From: Mesorhizobium escarrei
GTDB lineage: Bacteria > Pseudomonadota > Alphaproteobacteria > Rhizobiales > Rhizobiaceae
Direction of reading: 5' to 3'
NCBI RefSeq assembly: GCF_935825525.1
Contig: NZ_CAKXZT010000140.1
Location: 25,106-89,105 of the forward strand
DNA length: 64,000 nt
Shown: positions 16,566 through 25,485 of the stretch, in pieces
How the letters are laid out: every line of letters starts with the position of its first letter
How positions within the stretch are numbered: position 1 is the stretch's first letter
Translations under genes and position numbers: made by a program
The notes under the pieces: model-generated
Told to the model about the DNA's origin: nothing
What the model saw: only the letters and a program-made list of their open reading frames with translations
Database searches by the model: none

Positions 16566-19006
16566 GCGGCAGGCTTCTTGGGTCTCTCGGCCCTGCGGTA
16601 TGGCGGCAGGCCTCTCGCCTCGCGCGAAAATCGCCGCTGCTCATGCCAAGGCCTGTATGGCTGCCTGACGGCAAAGCGGATTTCTGCGCGTCGTCGCCGA
16701 TAGCGATCGAAGAAGACGGCGGCACTGCCCATGCGAGCGAGCTGCCGTTTAGTGACGACCAGAACCAGCGGATTGCGGCAGGGTTTGTAATAGGCTGTGG
16801 CATCGTCGATGACGATCAAATCCGCAAAGGCACAGGCTCGCCGCGCGGTTTTGCGGTCGTCGGCGAACGCGATGATCGCGCCGGACGGATGCCGGGCGAG
16901 GCACAGGCCGGCAGCGCAGGTGAAAGGCGCTCCCGGCGGCAGGTCGGCCGGGTCGGCGATGTCGAACCGCACATCTCCTTTTTCGAATGTCTCCGGCTCG
17001 ACGATCGTCGTTGAAACCAGCGCATGTTTCCAGTTGTCGGTGGTGAATTCGTTCGAACGCACCCGGTTGACGGCAAGTTCGCCGCCGCCGATCGGCAGCG
17101 CCACCAGATGCGCATCCTCCGAGATCAGCACGTCGGGGGTGCGCGTCCCGGAAATCGTCAGCAGGCCGGCGAGCGCAAAGGGAAGCGACGCAAGCCGCAG
17201 CCATGTCGTCGCCATCGTGGCGATGACCAGGGCGACCGTCACCAGCAGAACCGACTGCAACGAAATCAGTCCGACTGCATCGATCGGCGAACGCTCGGAA
17301 ATCCATCCCGAAATTGCGATCATGGCCGTCAGTCCCTTGCCCATCATGTAGAGGAAAGGGCCGTCGAGGCCGAAAGGCATTGCCAAGGCGCTGAGGACGG
17401 CCAGGAACATGACGATCGTGACGATTGGCATGACGGCCAGATTGGCGAACAGGCTGAGCGGCGATACGCGCTGGAAGTGCCAGATGGCGAAGAGCGCGGT
17501 GGCGCTGCCGGCAATGATGGAGGTCATTGCGATGGTGCCTGACCCGGAGACGAGTTTTTGCATGACGAAAGCGACTGGCGACCGTCGCTGTGGCGGCGCC
17601 GTGGCCTTGTCGGCACGATAGTCGACCAACCGGCATAGGCGCCGACGAGAGCCGCAGTCGCAGCGAAGGACATCTGGAAGCTTGCGCCGATCACCTCGTG
17701 CGGCGACACCACGATGACAGCGATGGCCGAAATCGCCAGGTTTCGCATGGTGAGTGCCGCCCGGTCGAACAGCACGGCGACAAGCATTACCGCCAGTATG
17801 ATGAAGCTGCGTTCAGCCGCGACCACGATACCGGAAAAAATCAGATAGGCAGCAATGGAAAAGAGTGCGGCGGCAGCCGCATATTTTTTGACCGGCCGGC
17901 GCGACGAAAAGTCGGGAAACAGCGCAAAGCCGCCGCGCCGCAATCCCATGACGGTGCCGGCGACAAGCGCCATGTGCAGGCCGGAAATGGAGATGATGTG
18001 GTAGATGCCGGTGCGCCGCATCGATTCGTTTATCTCTTCGGGAATGCCGGCACGCACACCGACGATCAGCGCAGCGGCAATCTCCCCCTCGGCAGATGCT
18101 GTCCCTGATATGGTCGGCGATGGTCTCGCGCGCCTTCTCGATCGACGAAGAAAGGCGTGCGGTTAACGGTGCATCTTCGGAAACCACGATCTTTGGACTG
18201 CCGAGGAAAAAGCCACTGGCACCGATACCGGCGAAATAGCTGTCAAAGGAGAAGTCATAGCTGTCCGGTCTGACCGGGCCAGTCGGAGGCAGAAGCCTCA
18301 CATAGCCGGTTGCCACCGAGCCTGCGGTCATCTCAGCGGGAATCTTGCGTGCCGATACCCTGACACGTTCGGGTGCATAACGCAGTGTCGGCCGGGCGGT
18401 CGACATCACGTCGATGGTCAGCCTGATCCGGCCGTTCGCCATCTGGTCGTGCCTGACGACACGGCCGGTCAGCTGGGTCTGGATTTCCGAACCGAGCATC
18501 CGCGTTCCGGCGCGCCAGGTTTCAACCTTGCCGGCGAGCACACCAAGCGCGCACAGCAACGCTGCCATGAAGCACAAATGCGTTTTGCGCCTTGAGCGCG
18601 TGACGGCCGCACACAATGCCGTGAGGACCACGACGGCGATGGGCTGCGCAAAGTCCGGTTCGACGGCAAGCGAAAAATAGACGATCACCCCGCATGCCAG
18701 AAAAACCGGCACCAGCAGGAAGGCGACGCCGCGGTCGAGTTCCAGGCCGGCTGCCGAGGCCACGCTGTTGCGGATACCGGACGGTGAAAGATGGCTGAGC
18801 TGTCGGCGAAAACGAATGACAGGCCCGGGTGTTGGAGCCGGTATCGGCGCGGAGCGGTCCGGCGAAAGAGGCTGGATGCCCGGCGGCGACGCAGGCAGCG
18901 AAACGGGTAGCGGCTCAGCCTGAGGAACGTCGGCAAATAGCGATCGTTCGCTGACGCTTGTGATCGCGCCCTCGCTCTCGTCCACACCGCGGTCTGGTCC
19001 AGCCAT
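16559..19006 (-). pseudogene. comEC: ComEC/Rec2 DNA-uptake channel with two frameshifts
   Basis: Inner-membrane channel that passes single-stranded DNA during natural transformation. Segment one (19006 to about 18105) has the N-terminal membrane helices and OB-like DUF4131 region (LELDRGVAFLLVPVFLACG; LTGRVVRHDQMANG). Segment two, in another frame (about 18110-17622), holds the competence core: GEIAAALIVGVRAGIPEEIN, YHIISISGLHMALVAGTV, AAERSFIILAVMLVAVLFDR. Segment three returns to the first frame (from about 17622) with YRADKATAPP, further helices and a C-terminal soluble part. One extra base near 18105-18115 and one missing base near 17622 (GGTCGACTAT for a presumed GGTCGGACTAT) compensate, so the total is 816 codons. 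Either two sequencing indels or inactivation. It converges with lexA: the stops overlap. Confidence 0.85.
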
Positions 19007-19108
19007 AGGGTTCGCCCCTTGCGCCCTTGACCTCCTATGCTACATGAACGCGCGACGCGCGAAAGTCCGCGCAACCAGATCCGTTTCCTGCGCTTACCTG
19101 GGAGTTCC

Positions 19109-20533
19109 ATGTCCGACAAGGTCGTCACCCGTTTTGCCCCTTCGCCCACCGGATTCCTGCATATTGGCGGGGCGCGCACGGCGCTGTTCAACTGGCTGTA
19201 TGCGAAACACACCGGCGGCAAGATGCTGCTGCGCATCGAGGACACCGATCGCGAGCGTTCGACCGATGCGGCAACCGCTGCCATCCTCGATGGGCTCTCC
19301 TGGCTCGGCCTCACCTGGGACGGCGAGCCGGTATCGCAGTTCGAGCGTGCGCCGCGCCACCGCGCGGTCGCCGAGGAGCTGGTACGCCTCGGCAAGGCCT
19401 ATTACTGCTATGCGACGCCGGCTGAGCTGGAGGTGATGCGCGAGAGCGCGCGGGCCAAGGGCTTGCCTCCCCGCTATGACGGCCGCTGGCGCGACCGCGA
19501 CCCGTCAGAGGCGGCGGTTGGCGCCAAGGGCGCGATCCGCATCAAGGCGCCGGCCGACGGCGAGACGGTGGTGCATGACCGCGTGCAGGGCGAAGTCCGC
19601 TTCCCCAACAAGGATCTCGACGATTTCATTATCCTGCGCTCGGACGGCAACCCGACATATATGCATGCCGTCGTCGTCGACGACCACGACATGGGCATCA
19701 CCCACATCATCCGCGGCGACGACCATCTGACCAATGCCGCCCGCCAGATGGTGATCTATCGAGCCATGGGCTGGGACGTGCCGTCGATGTCGCATATCCC
19801 GCTGATCCACGGCGCCGACGGCGCCAAGCTGTCGAAGCGGCACGGCGCCCTCGGGGTTGAAGCGTATCGCGCCATGGGCTATCTGCCCGAGGCACTGCTC
19901 AACTACCTGGCGCGGCTCGGCTGGAGCCATGGCGACGACGAGATCATGTCGATCGCCGAGATGATTGCGTGGTTTGACACCGGCGATGTCAACAAAGGGG
20001 CCGCCCGCTTCGACTTCGCCAAGCTCGAGGCGCTGAACGGCGTGCATATGCGCCGCATGAACGACGCCGAATTGCTCGATATCTTCATCAACACCTTGCC
20101 CTATCTCGAAAGCGGCCCGGCGATCGCAGCGCGCCTCGACGACACACGCAAGGCGCAGTTGCTGGCCGCCCTGCCCGGCTTGAAGGAGCGCGCCAAGACG
20201 CTGGTCGAGTTGGTCGACGGTGCCGCCTTCCTGTTTGCCGAGCGGCCGCTACCGATCGACGAGAAGGCGGCGGCGCTGCTCGGCGGTGAGGGGCGCGAGA
20301 TCCTGCGGGGCGCCCATGCGGCGCTGAAGGCGATTTCAGGGGATTGGACGGCCGCAGCGGCGGAAGCGGCGATCCGCGAATATGCGCTCGCCGGCGGCCA
20401 TAAGCTCGGCGCTGTGGCCCAACCTTTGCGCGCCGCGCTCATCGGCAAAAGCACCTCGCCCGGCGTCTTCGACGTGCTTGCCGTGCTTGGCCGCGAGGAA
20501 AGCCTGGCGCGCATCGCGGATCAAATCGATTAG
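19109..20533 (+). CDS. gltX: Glutamate--tRNA ligase
   Basis: Class I aminoacyl-tRNA synthetase charging tRNA-Glu. The HIGH motif is in FAPSPTGFLHIGGARTALFN and the KMSKS motif appears as AKLSKRHGALGVEAYR; LRIEDTDRERS and HIIRGDDHLTNAARQMVIY are also conserved. The C-terminal helical anticodon-binding domain is complete (474 residues). The ATG at 19109 has GGGAG upstream. Many alphaproteobacteria carry two GltX paralogues, one acting on tRNA-Gln; the presence of gatC/gatA in this window fits a pathway in which Glu-tRNA-Gln is made first and then amidated. Divergent from comEC. Confidence 0.97.
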   Translation: MSDKVVTRFAPSPTGFLHIGGARTALFNWLYAKHTGGKMLLRIEDTDRERSTDAATAAILDGLSWLGLTWDGEPVSQFERAPRHRAVAEELVRLGKAYYCYATPAELEVMRESARAKGLPPRYDGRWRDRDPSEAAVGAKGAIRIKAPADGETVVHDRVQGEVRFPNKDLDDFIILRSDGNPTYMHAVVVDDHDMGITHIIRGDDHLTNAARQMVIYRAMGWDVPSMSHIPLIHGADGAKLSKRHGALGVEAYRAMGYLPEALLNYLARLGWSHGDDEIMSIAEMIAWFDTGDVNKGAARFDFAKLEALNGVHMRRMNDAELLDIFINTLPYLESGPAIAARLDDTRKAQLLAALPGLKERAKTLVELVDGAAFLFAERPLPIDEKAAALLGGEGREILRGAHAALKAISGDWTAAAAEAAIREYALAGGHKLGAVAQPLRAALIGKSTSPGVFDVLAVLGREESLARIADQID

Positions 20534-20714
20534 CAAAACTGGCCCAAGAAGATTGGCATTGAAAGGTGGGTTTCGCAGTGCAACATTAGGTCTTGGCCCA
20601 ATTTGGCACGCAAATCCAATTGCGGGCGCAAACGCGCGAACTCCGATACTTTCGACGTGTTGCGTTGCAGATATTTTGCCTTTGCCGACATGAGAAAACC
20701 AAAAGGAGTTTGCA

Positions 20715-22043
20715 ATGTCCGAAGCTGCGACAAAAATGGAATTTGGCGGCAAAACCCACGCGTCGACTGCGAAACTTGAATTCGGCGGCAAAACGCACGA
20801 ACTCAAGGTGCGAAGCGGCTCGGTCGGACCTGATGTCATCGATATCGGCTCGCTTTACAGCACCACCGGGGCCTTCACCTACGATCCCGGCTTCACCTCG
20901 ACGGCAAGCTGCGAGTCGGAAATCACCTTCATAGATGGCGATGCCGGCATCCTTTTGCATCGCGGTTATCCGATCGACCAGTTGGCCGAGCACGGCGACT
21001 TCCTCGAAGTCTGTTATCTCTTGCTCTACGGCGAACTGCCGACCAAGGCGCAGAAGGACGATTTCGACTACCGGGTGACGCGCCACACCATGGTGCATGA
21101 GCAGATGTCGCGCTTCTTCACCGGCTTTCGCCGCGACGCCCACCCGATGGCGGTGATGTGCGGTGTGGTCGGCGCGCTGTCAGCCTTCTATCACGATTCC
21201 ACCGACATCTCGGACCCCTACCAGCGCATGGTCGCGTCGATGCGGCTAATCGCCAAGATGCCAACGATCGCGGCAATGGCTTACAAATATCACATCGGCC
21301 AGCCCTTCATTTACCCAAAGAACGAACTGAATTTCGCGGCCAACTTCCTGCATATGTGTTTTGCCGTGCCGTGCGAGGAATACAAGATCAACCCGGTGCT
21401 GGCGCGTGCGATGGAGCGCATCTTCATCCTGCACGCCGATCACGAGCAGAACGCCTCGACCTCGACCGTCCGGCTCGCCGGCTCGTCGGGCGCCAATCCG
21501 TTCGCTTGCATTGCCGCCGGGATCGCCTGCCTGTGGGGACCGGCCCATGGCGGCGCCAACGAGGCAGCCTTGAACATGCTGGGCGAGATCGGCCATGTCG
21601 ACCACATCCCGGAATTCATCGCCCGCGCCAAGGATAAGAACGATCCGTTCCGATTGATGGGCTTTGGCCACCGCGTATACAAAAACTACGATCCGCGCGC
21701 CAAGATCATGCAGAAGACCGCGCATGAGGTCTTGGGCGAACTCGGCATCAAGGACGATCCGCTGCTCGACATCGCCATGGAACTGGAAAGGATCGCTCTG
21801 ACCGATTCCTATTTCATCGAGAAGAAGCTATATCCGAACGTCGATTTCTATTCCGGCATCACGCTGAAGGCGCTGGGCTTCCCCACCACCATGTTCACCG
21901 TACTGTTCGCGGTCGCCCGCACCGTCGGCTGGATCGCGCAGTGGAAAGAGATGATCGAGGATCCGCACCAGAAGATCGGCCGCCCGCGCCAGCTCTATAC
22001 AGGCGCGCCGGAACGGGATTACGTGCCAATTGCGAAGAGATAG
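20715..22043 (+). CDS. gltA: Citrate synthase
   Basis: Condenses oxaloacetate and acetyl-CoA at the entry of the TCA cycle. Active-site parts: LWGPAHGGANEAALNML (His), MGFGHRVYKNYDPRAKIM (second His) and YPNVDFYSGITLKALGFP (Asp). The type II (hexameric) form is suggested by length (442 residues) and the N-terminal domain. The N-terminus has a tandem near-duplication, KMEFGGKTHASTAKLEFGGK, in which EFGGKTH occurs twice, both in DNA and in protein. GGAGTTTGC precedes the ATG. The 181-base gap from gltX holds no gene and presumably the promoter. Confidence 0.98.
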   Translation: MSEAATKMEFGGKTHASTAKLEFGGKTHELKVRSGSVGPDVIDIGSLYSTTGAFTYDPGFTSTASCESEITFIDGDAGILLHRGYPIDQLAEHGDFLEVCYLLLYGELPTKAQKDDFDYRVTRHTMVHEQMSRFFTGFRRDAHPMAVMCGVVGALSAFYHDSTDISDPYQRMVASMRLIAKMPTIAAMAYKYHIGQPFIYPKNELNFAANFLHMCFAVPCEEYKINPVLARAMERIFILHADHEQNASTSTVRLAGSSGANPFACIAAGIACLWGPAHGGANEAALNMLGEIGHVDHIPEFIARAKDKNDPFRLMGFGHRVYKNYDPRAKIMQKTAHEVLGELGIKDDPLLDIAMELERIALTDSYFIEKKLYPNVDFYSGITLKALGFPTTMFTVLFAVARTVGWIAQWKEMIEDPHQKIGRPRQLYTGAPERDYVPIAKR

Positions 22044-22060
22044 TGAGTAGCGAAGTAGCG

Positions 22061-22133
22061 AGTAGCGAATAGTGAGTAGTATTTTAGACACCTAGCGATG
22101 CCGCTCACTACTTCCTACTCACTACTCGCTACT
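22061..22133. repeat. GAGTAGCGA-type tandem/inverted repeat between convergent genes
   Basis: After the gltA stop, the 7-10 base words AGTGAGTAG / AGTAGCGA repeat in tandem (22041-22080). AGTAGCGAATAGTGAGTA (22061-22078) is complementary, with one mismatch, to TACTCACTACTCGCTACT (22116-22133), giving an 18-bp stem. The right arm overlaps the last codons of lpxB, so the repeat supplies its terminal residues. Probably a bidirectional terminator or structural barrier between gltA and lpxB. Confidence 0.7.
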
Positions 22134-23300
22134 CCCTTTCTTGATGTACCTCATCACGACCCGCGCAGCGATTTCGCCGGACGGTCTGTCGACGGCCATG
22201 CGTCTGGCCACCTCGGCAAAACCGTCCTTCTGCCATGCGCGATAGGGGGTGTCGGAAAACAGCGCCTCCAACTGCCGCGCCAGATAGTGCGGCCGCACAT
22301 ATTCATTGTAGCTTTCCGGCACGATCGGGCGGTCGGCGATGAGATTGGGCAAGGCGGCGCTCCATACGGTGACCAGGCGCTGGGCCATCCGCATGACCGG
22401 ATCGAGCCGGTAGCAGGAGATCATCGGCACACCCGACAGCGCCAGTTCCAGCGACACCGTTCCCGATGCGATCAGCGCTGCATCAGCCTTGCCGAAAGCC
22501 TGCCATTTGCGTTCGGGATCAAGGATGATCTCCGGCTTCTCGTCCCAGCTTGCCACCGAAGCCCTGACCAGGTCGGCGACGTGCGGCACCGTCGGCAACA
22601 GCAGGCGCAAGCGGTGTCCGCGCGCACGCAGGATCGAGATCGTCTTGCCGAACGGGCTGGCCAGCCGTCGCACCTCGCCGCGACGCGAGCCGGGCAGCAC
22701 AAGCAGCGTCTTCACACGATCATCGGACAGATCGCGCGGCAGGCTTTGCGCCTTGGCGGCGCCGAGCACGCCCGGATCGTGCGTAAGGCGATGGCCGACA
22801 TAAGTGCCCGGCGGACCGCCGAGGCGGGCGAGCTCGCTCACTTCGAAAGGCAGGATGCAGAGGATGTGGTCGACATACGGTTTAATCGCCACCGCCCTGC
22901 CCGGCCGCCATGCCCAGACGCTCGGGCAGACATAGTGGACGACCGGGATTGCCGGATCGGCGGCACGCACCTTTTTCGCCACGCGCAGCGAAAAATCCGG
23001 GCTGTCGATGGTGATCAGACAGTCGGGCTTTTCATTGGCGACCGCACCGGCCGTCTGGCTGATCCGTCGTATCAGGCGCGGCAGATCGCGCAGGATAGCG
23101 CTCAATCCCATCAGAGCGATCTCGCCGCCGTCGAACAGCGGCGTGAGGCCGAGCGCCTGCAAATGCCGGCCGCCGATGCCGACGAGCCGGACCTCGCGGC
23201 CGGTCGCGCGCTTGAGCGCCGCTACGATGTCGGCGCCAAGCAGATCGCCGGATTCCTCGCCGGCGACGATGGCGATCTTCAGCGATCTCTTAGTCGCCAT
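22122..23300 (-). CDS. lpxB: Lipid-A-disaccharide synthase
   Basis: Glycosyltransferase (GT19) that joins UDP-2,3-diacylglucosamine to lipid X at the inner membrane. Diagnostic stretches: IAIVAGEESGDLLGADIVAA, RLVGIGGRHLQALGL, ITIDSPDFSLRVAKKVR, PVVHYVCPSVWAWRPGRA, VLPGSRRGEVRRL and LIASGTVSLELALSGVPM. 392 residues, complete; the last residues (GSSE) are encoded by the GAGTAGCGA repeat. Overlaps lpxI by 11 bases, so it is the last gene of the lpxD-fabZ-lpxA-lpxI-lpxB operon. Confidence 0.97.
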   Translation of the reverse strand: MATKRSLKIAIVAGEESGDLLGADIVAALKRATGREVRLVGIGGRHLQALGLTPLFDGGEIALMGLSAILRDLPRLIRRISQTAGAVANEKPDCLITIDSPDFSLRVAKKVRAADPAIPVVHYVCPSVWAWRPGRAVAIKPYVDHILCILPFEVSELARLGGPPGTYVGHRLTHDPGVLGAAKAQSLPRDLSDDRVKTLLVLPGSRRGEVRRLASPFGKTISILRARGHRLRLLLPTVPHVADLVRASVASWDEKPEIILDPERKWQAFGKADAALIASGTVSLELALSGVPMISCYRLDPVMRMAQRLVTVWSAALPNLIADRPIVPESYNEYVRPHYLARQLEALFSDTPYRAWQKDGFAEVARRMAVDRPSGEIAARVVMRYIKKGSSE

Positions 23301-24198
23301 GCACCGGCTCCGCAGCAGGCAGGCCGATCACGAACAGGCCGAGCGCGTTGGCGCGAGCGACGACTGTCGGGCCCTCCAGAACCAGCGAGCGGCCGGCTTC
23401 GACGGCAATGCCGGCAAGTCCGGCGGCATGCGCCGCCTCGATCGTCTGCGGGCCGATGGAGGGCAGATCGGCGCGCAACTCCTGGCCAGGCTTGGCGCAT
23501 TTGACCAGGACGCCACGCGTTCTGCCGGCCAGCCTGCCATGGCCGCGCAACTGCCGTGTTCGTTCGAGCAATCCGTCGGTACCCTCGATGCCTTCCAGCG
23601 CGATGGCGCGGCCGCCAATCGCAACAGCCGCCTGGCCGATATCCAGCGCGCCGATGGCCATTGCCGCTGCGTGGGCCGCTTTGATGTCGCGCCAGTCGGA
23701 TTTCCGCGGCGCTGCCTTGGTCAGCGCGCCCTCGGCGGCGACCAGTTCCGGCACGATCTCATGGGCGCCGACTACCTTGATGCCACGCGCCTCCAGGGCC
23801 CGCGTCAAAACCTTCAGCAGGCCATCGTCGCCGCGGGCAAGCGCCATGACCACCGAAGGCACCACGGCAAGCAAGCCAAGGCTCGGGCGCATGTCGATCA
23901 GTCTCGGCCGGCGCCTGATCTCGCCGGCAAGAACCAGATGGCTGATCCGTCGACGCTTCAGCAACGAAGCGAGCGAACCGATGTCTTCCAGAGCGAGATT
24001 CTCATGCTCGTAGCCACCGAGGTCGGACTTGCGGTCGACTTCGCCCTCGATCAGGATAATGGCGGGCGGATAGCCTTGTCCGGCCAGGCTGATCGCAACT
24101 TCGACCGGCAGACTGCCGCCACCGGCGATGATGCCGACCTTGGCGTCTGGCGCGAGATCAAGGCCCGTCCGGCTGGCCTCAATCTTCGTCATCTGCAT
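23290..24198 (-). CDS. lpxI: UDP-2,3-diacylglucosamine pyrophosphatase LpxI
   Basis: Cleaves UDP-2,3-diacylglucosamine to lipid X and UMP by attack on the alpha phosphate; it replaces LpxH in alphaproteobacteria. Two-domain DUF1009 protein: the N-terminal domain begins VGIIAGGGSLPVEVAISLAG and contains HLVLAGEIRRRP and LLKVLTRALEARGIKVVGAH; the C-terminal domain has KSDWRDIKAAHAAAMAIGAL, GILVKCAKPGQELRADLP-like text (GVLVKCAKPGQ) and GPQTIEAAHAAGLAGIAVEA. 302 residues. Overlaps both lpxA (20 bases) and lpxB (11 bases), strong evidence for a coupled operon. Confidence 0.95.
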   Translation of the reverse strand: MQMTKIEASRTGLDLAPDAKVGIIAGGGSLPVEVAISLAGQGYPPAIILIEGEVDRKSDLGGYEHENLALEDIGSLASLLKRRRISHLVLAGEIRRRPRLIDMRPSLGLLAVVPSVVMALARGDDGLLKVLTRALEARGIKVVGAHEIVPELVAAEGALTKAAPRKSDWRDIKAAHAAAMAIGALDIGQAAVAIGGRAIALEGIEGTDGLLERTRQLRGHGRLAGRTRGVLVKCAKPGQELRADLPSIGPQTIEAAHAAGLAGIAVEAGRSLVLEGPTVVARANALGLFVIGLPAAEPVHGD

Positions 24199-25018
24199 CG
24201 TCGCCGCCGCCAGCCTTGAGCGACGGGACGGCGTAGTGCCGCTTACCGCGACTGGCGATGAAATCGATGATCTTCATGGTGGTCGGTGACGAGGCGAATT
24301 CCGCCTTGGCGAACTCGACGTTCTCGCCGACGGTTCGGGAGCGATCGAAGATCGTCCTGTAGGCCTTGCGCAGCGTATGGATCTCGGAGCGCGGCAGGCC
24401 CGCGCGCTTCAGGCCGATGATGTTGAGGCCGCGAAGGCTGGCGCGATTGCCAACGGCGATGGCGTAGGGAATCACGTCGCCGACGATTGCCGAGCAACCG
24501 CCGAGAAAGGCGCTGTCGCCGACGCGGACAAACTGATGAACCGCGCTGAGGCCACCGATATAGACGTTGTCGCCGATCTCGCAATGGCCGCCCAGCGTCG
24601 CCTGATTGGCGAAAGTGGCGTTCTTGCCGACGATGCAGTCATGGGCGATGTGGGCGTAGGCAAGGAAATTGCCGTTGTCACCGATCGTCGTCTCGCCGCG
24701 GCTGGAATCGGTGCCGAGATGCATGGTCACGCCTTCGCGGATCGTGCAGTTCTCACCGATGACCAGCGTCGTGCGGCCGCCCTTGTGCTTGTTGTTCTGC
24801 GGCGGCGCGCCCAGTGTCGCCATCGGATACACTTTGGTGGACGCACCGATGGTGGTCGCGCCGATCACCGAGACGTGGCTGACCAGTTCGACTCGGTCGC
24901 CGATCACCGCGTCGGCACTGATGTGGCAGAACGGCCCGATGCGGACGCCTTCGCCGATTTTTGCGCCGGCCTCGATGACCGAAGATGGATGGATGACTGT
25001 CTGGATTTTCATAAGCAT
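24179..25018 (-). CDS. lpxA: UDP-N-acetylglucosamine acyltransferase
   Basis: First committed step of lipid A synthesis: transfers 3-hydroxyacyl from ACP to UDP-GlcNAc. A left-handed beta helix is shown by repeated hexapeptides (IHPSSVIEAGAKIGEGVRIG, GPFCHISADAVIGDRVEL). The catalytic His lies in AYAHIAHDCIVGKNATFANQ; the substrate loop is in LGAPPQNNKHKGGRT. The helical C-terminal cap is present (RKAYRTIFDRS). Starts ATG-CTT-ATG, so the second ATG at 25012 may be the true start. The Asp/Glu-rich tail (GGGDDADDED) overlaps lpxI. Confidence 0.97.
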   Translation of the reverse strand: MLMKIQTVIHPSSVIEAGAKIGEGVRIGPFCHISADAVIGDRVELVSHVSVIGATTIGASTKVYPMATLGAPPQNNKHKGGRTTLVIGENCTIREGVTMHLGTDSSRGETTIGDNGNFLAYAHIAHDCIVGKNATFANQATLGGHCEIGDNVYIGGLSAVHQFVRVGDSAFLGGCSAIVGDVIPYAIAVGNRASLRGLNIIGLKRAGLPRSEIHTLRKAYRTIFDRSRTVGENVEFAKAEFASSPTTMKIIDFIASRGKRHYAVPSLKAGGGDDADDED

Positions 25019-25025
25019 TCGATCG

Positions 25026-25484
25026 TCAGTCGCTCGTAACCATCATCGCCGAGATCTCGGCTTCCGCGGCCTTGACGCCGTCGACCAGAGCCTCGCAGGC
25101 GAATTTGAGAAGGTTGCCGCGTTTCTTGATTTTCTTCACATGGATCTTCAACTGGTCGCCGGGAACGACCGGTTTACGGAACTTGGCATTGTCGATGGTC
25201 AGGAAATAGACCAGCGACGGTTTTTCGGTACCAAGGCTGCGGATGCAGATGGCGCCGGCCGTCTGAGCCATCGCCTCGACGATCAGCACGCCGGGCATGA
25301 CCGGCTGATCCGGGAAATGACCTTGGAAATGCGGCTCGTTTATGGTCACGTTCTTGATGCCGGTGGCGGACTCGTCGCCATCGATGTCGATGATGCGGTC
25401 GATCATCAGGAACGGATAGCGATGCGGCAGGAGCTTCATCAGCCCTAATATGTCGACCACTTCGAGCGTCGTCGCCGCAACCAT
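25026..25484 (-). CDS. fabZ: 3-hydroxyacyl-[acyl-carrier-protein] dehydratase FabZ
   Basis: Dehydrates 3-hydroxyacyl-ACP in fatty acid elongation and competes with LpxA/LpxD for the same substrate, which explains its place in this operon. Hot-dog fold with LPHRYPFLMIDRIIDIDGDE, the catalytic His in PHFQGHFPDQPVMPGVLIVE and the catalytic Glu in VEAMAQTAGAICI. 152 residues, complete. It sits one base from the lpxD stop and seven bases from lpxA. Confidence 0.97.
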   Translation of the reverse strand: MVAATTLEVVDILGLMKLLPHRYPFLMIDRIIDIDGDESATGIKNVTINEPHFQGHFPDQPVMPGVLIVEAMAQTAGAICIRSLGTEKPSLVYFLTIDNAKFRKPVVPGDQLKIHVKKIKKRGNLLKFACEALVDGVKAAEAEISAMMVTSD

Positions 25485-25485
25485 C

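Noticed and set aside
22098..24219. Long plus-strand readings opposite lpxB and lpxI
   Set aside because: Shadows of the lipid A genes, which show all catalytic motifs.
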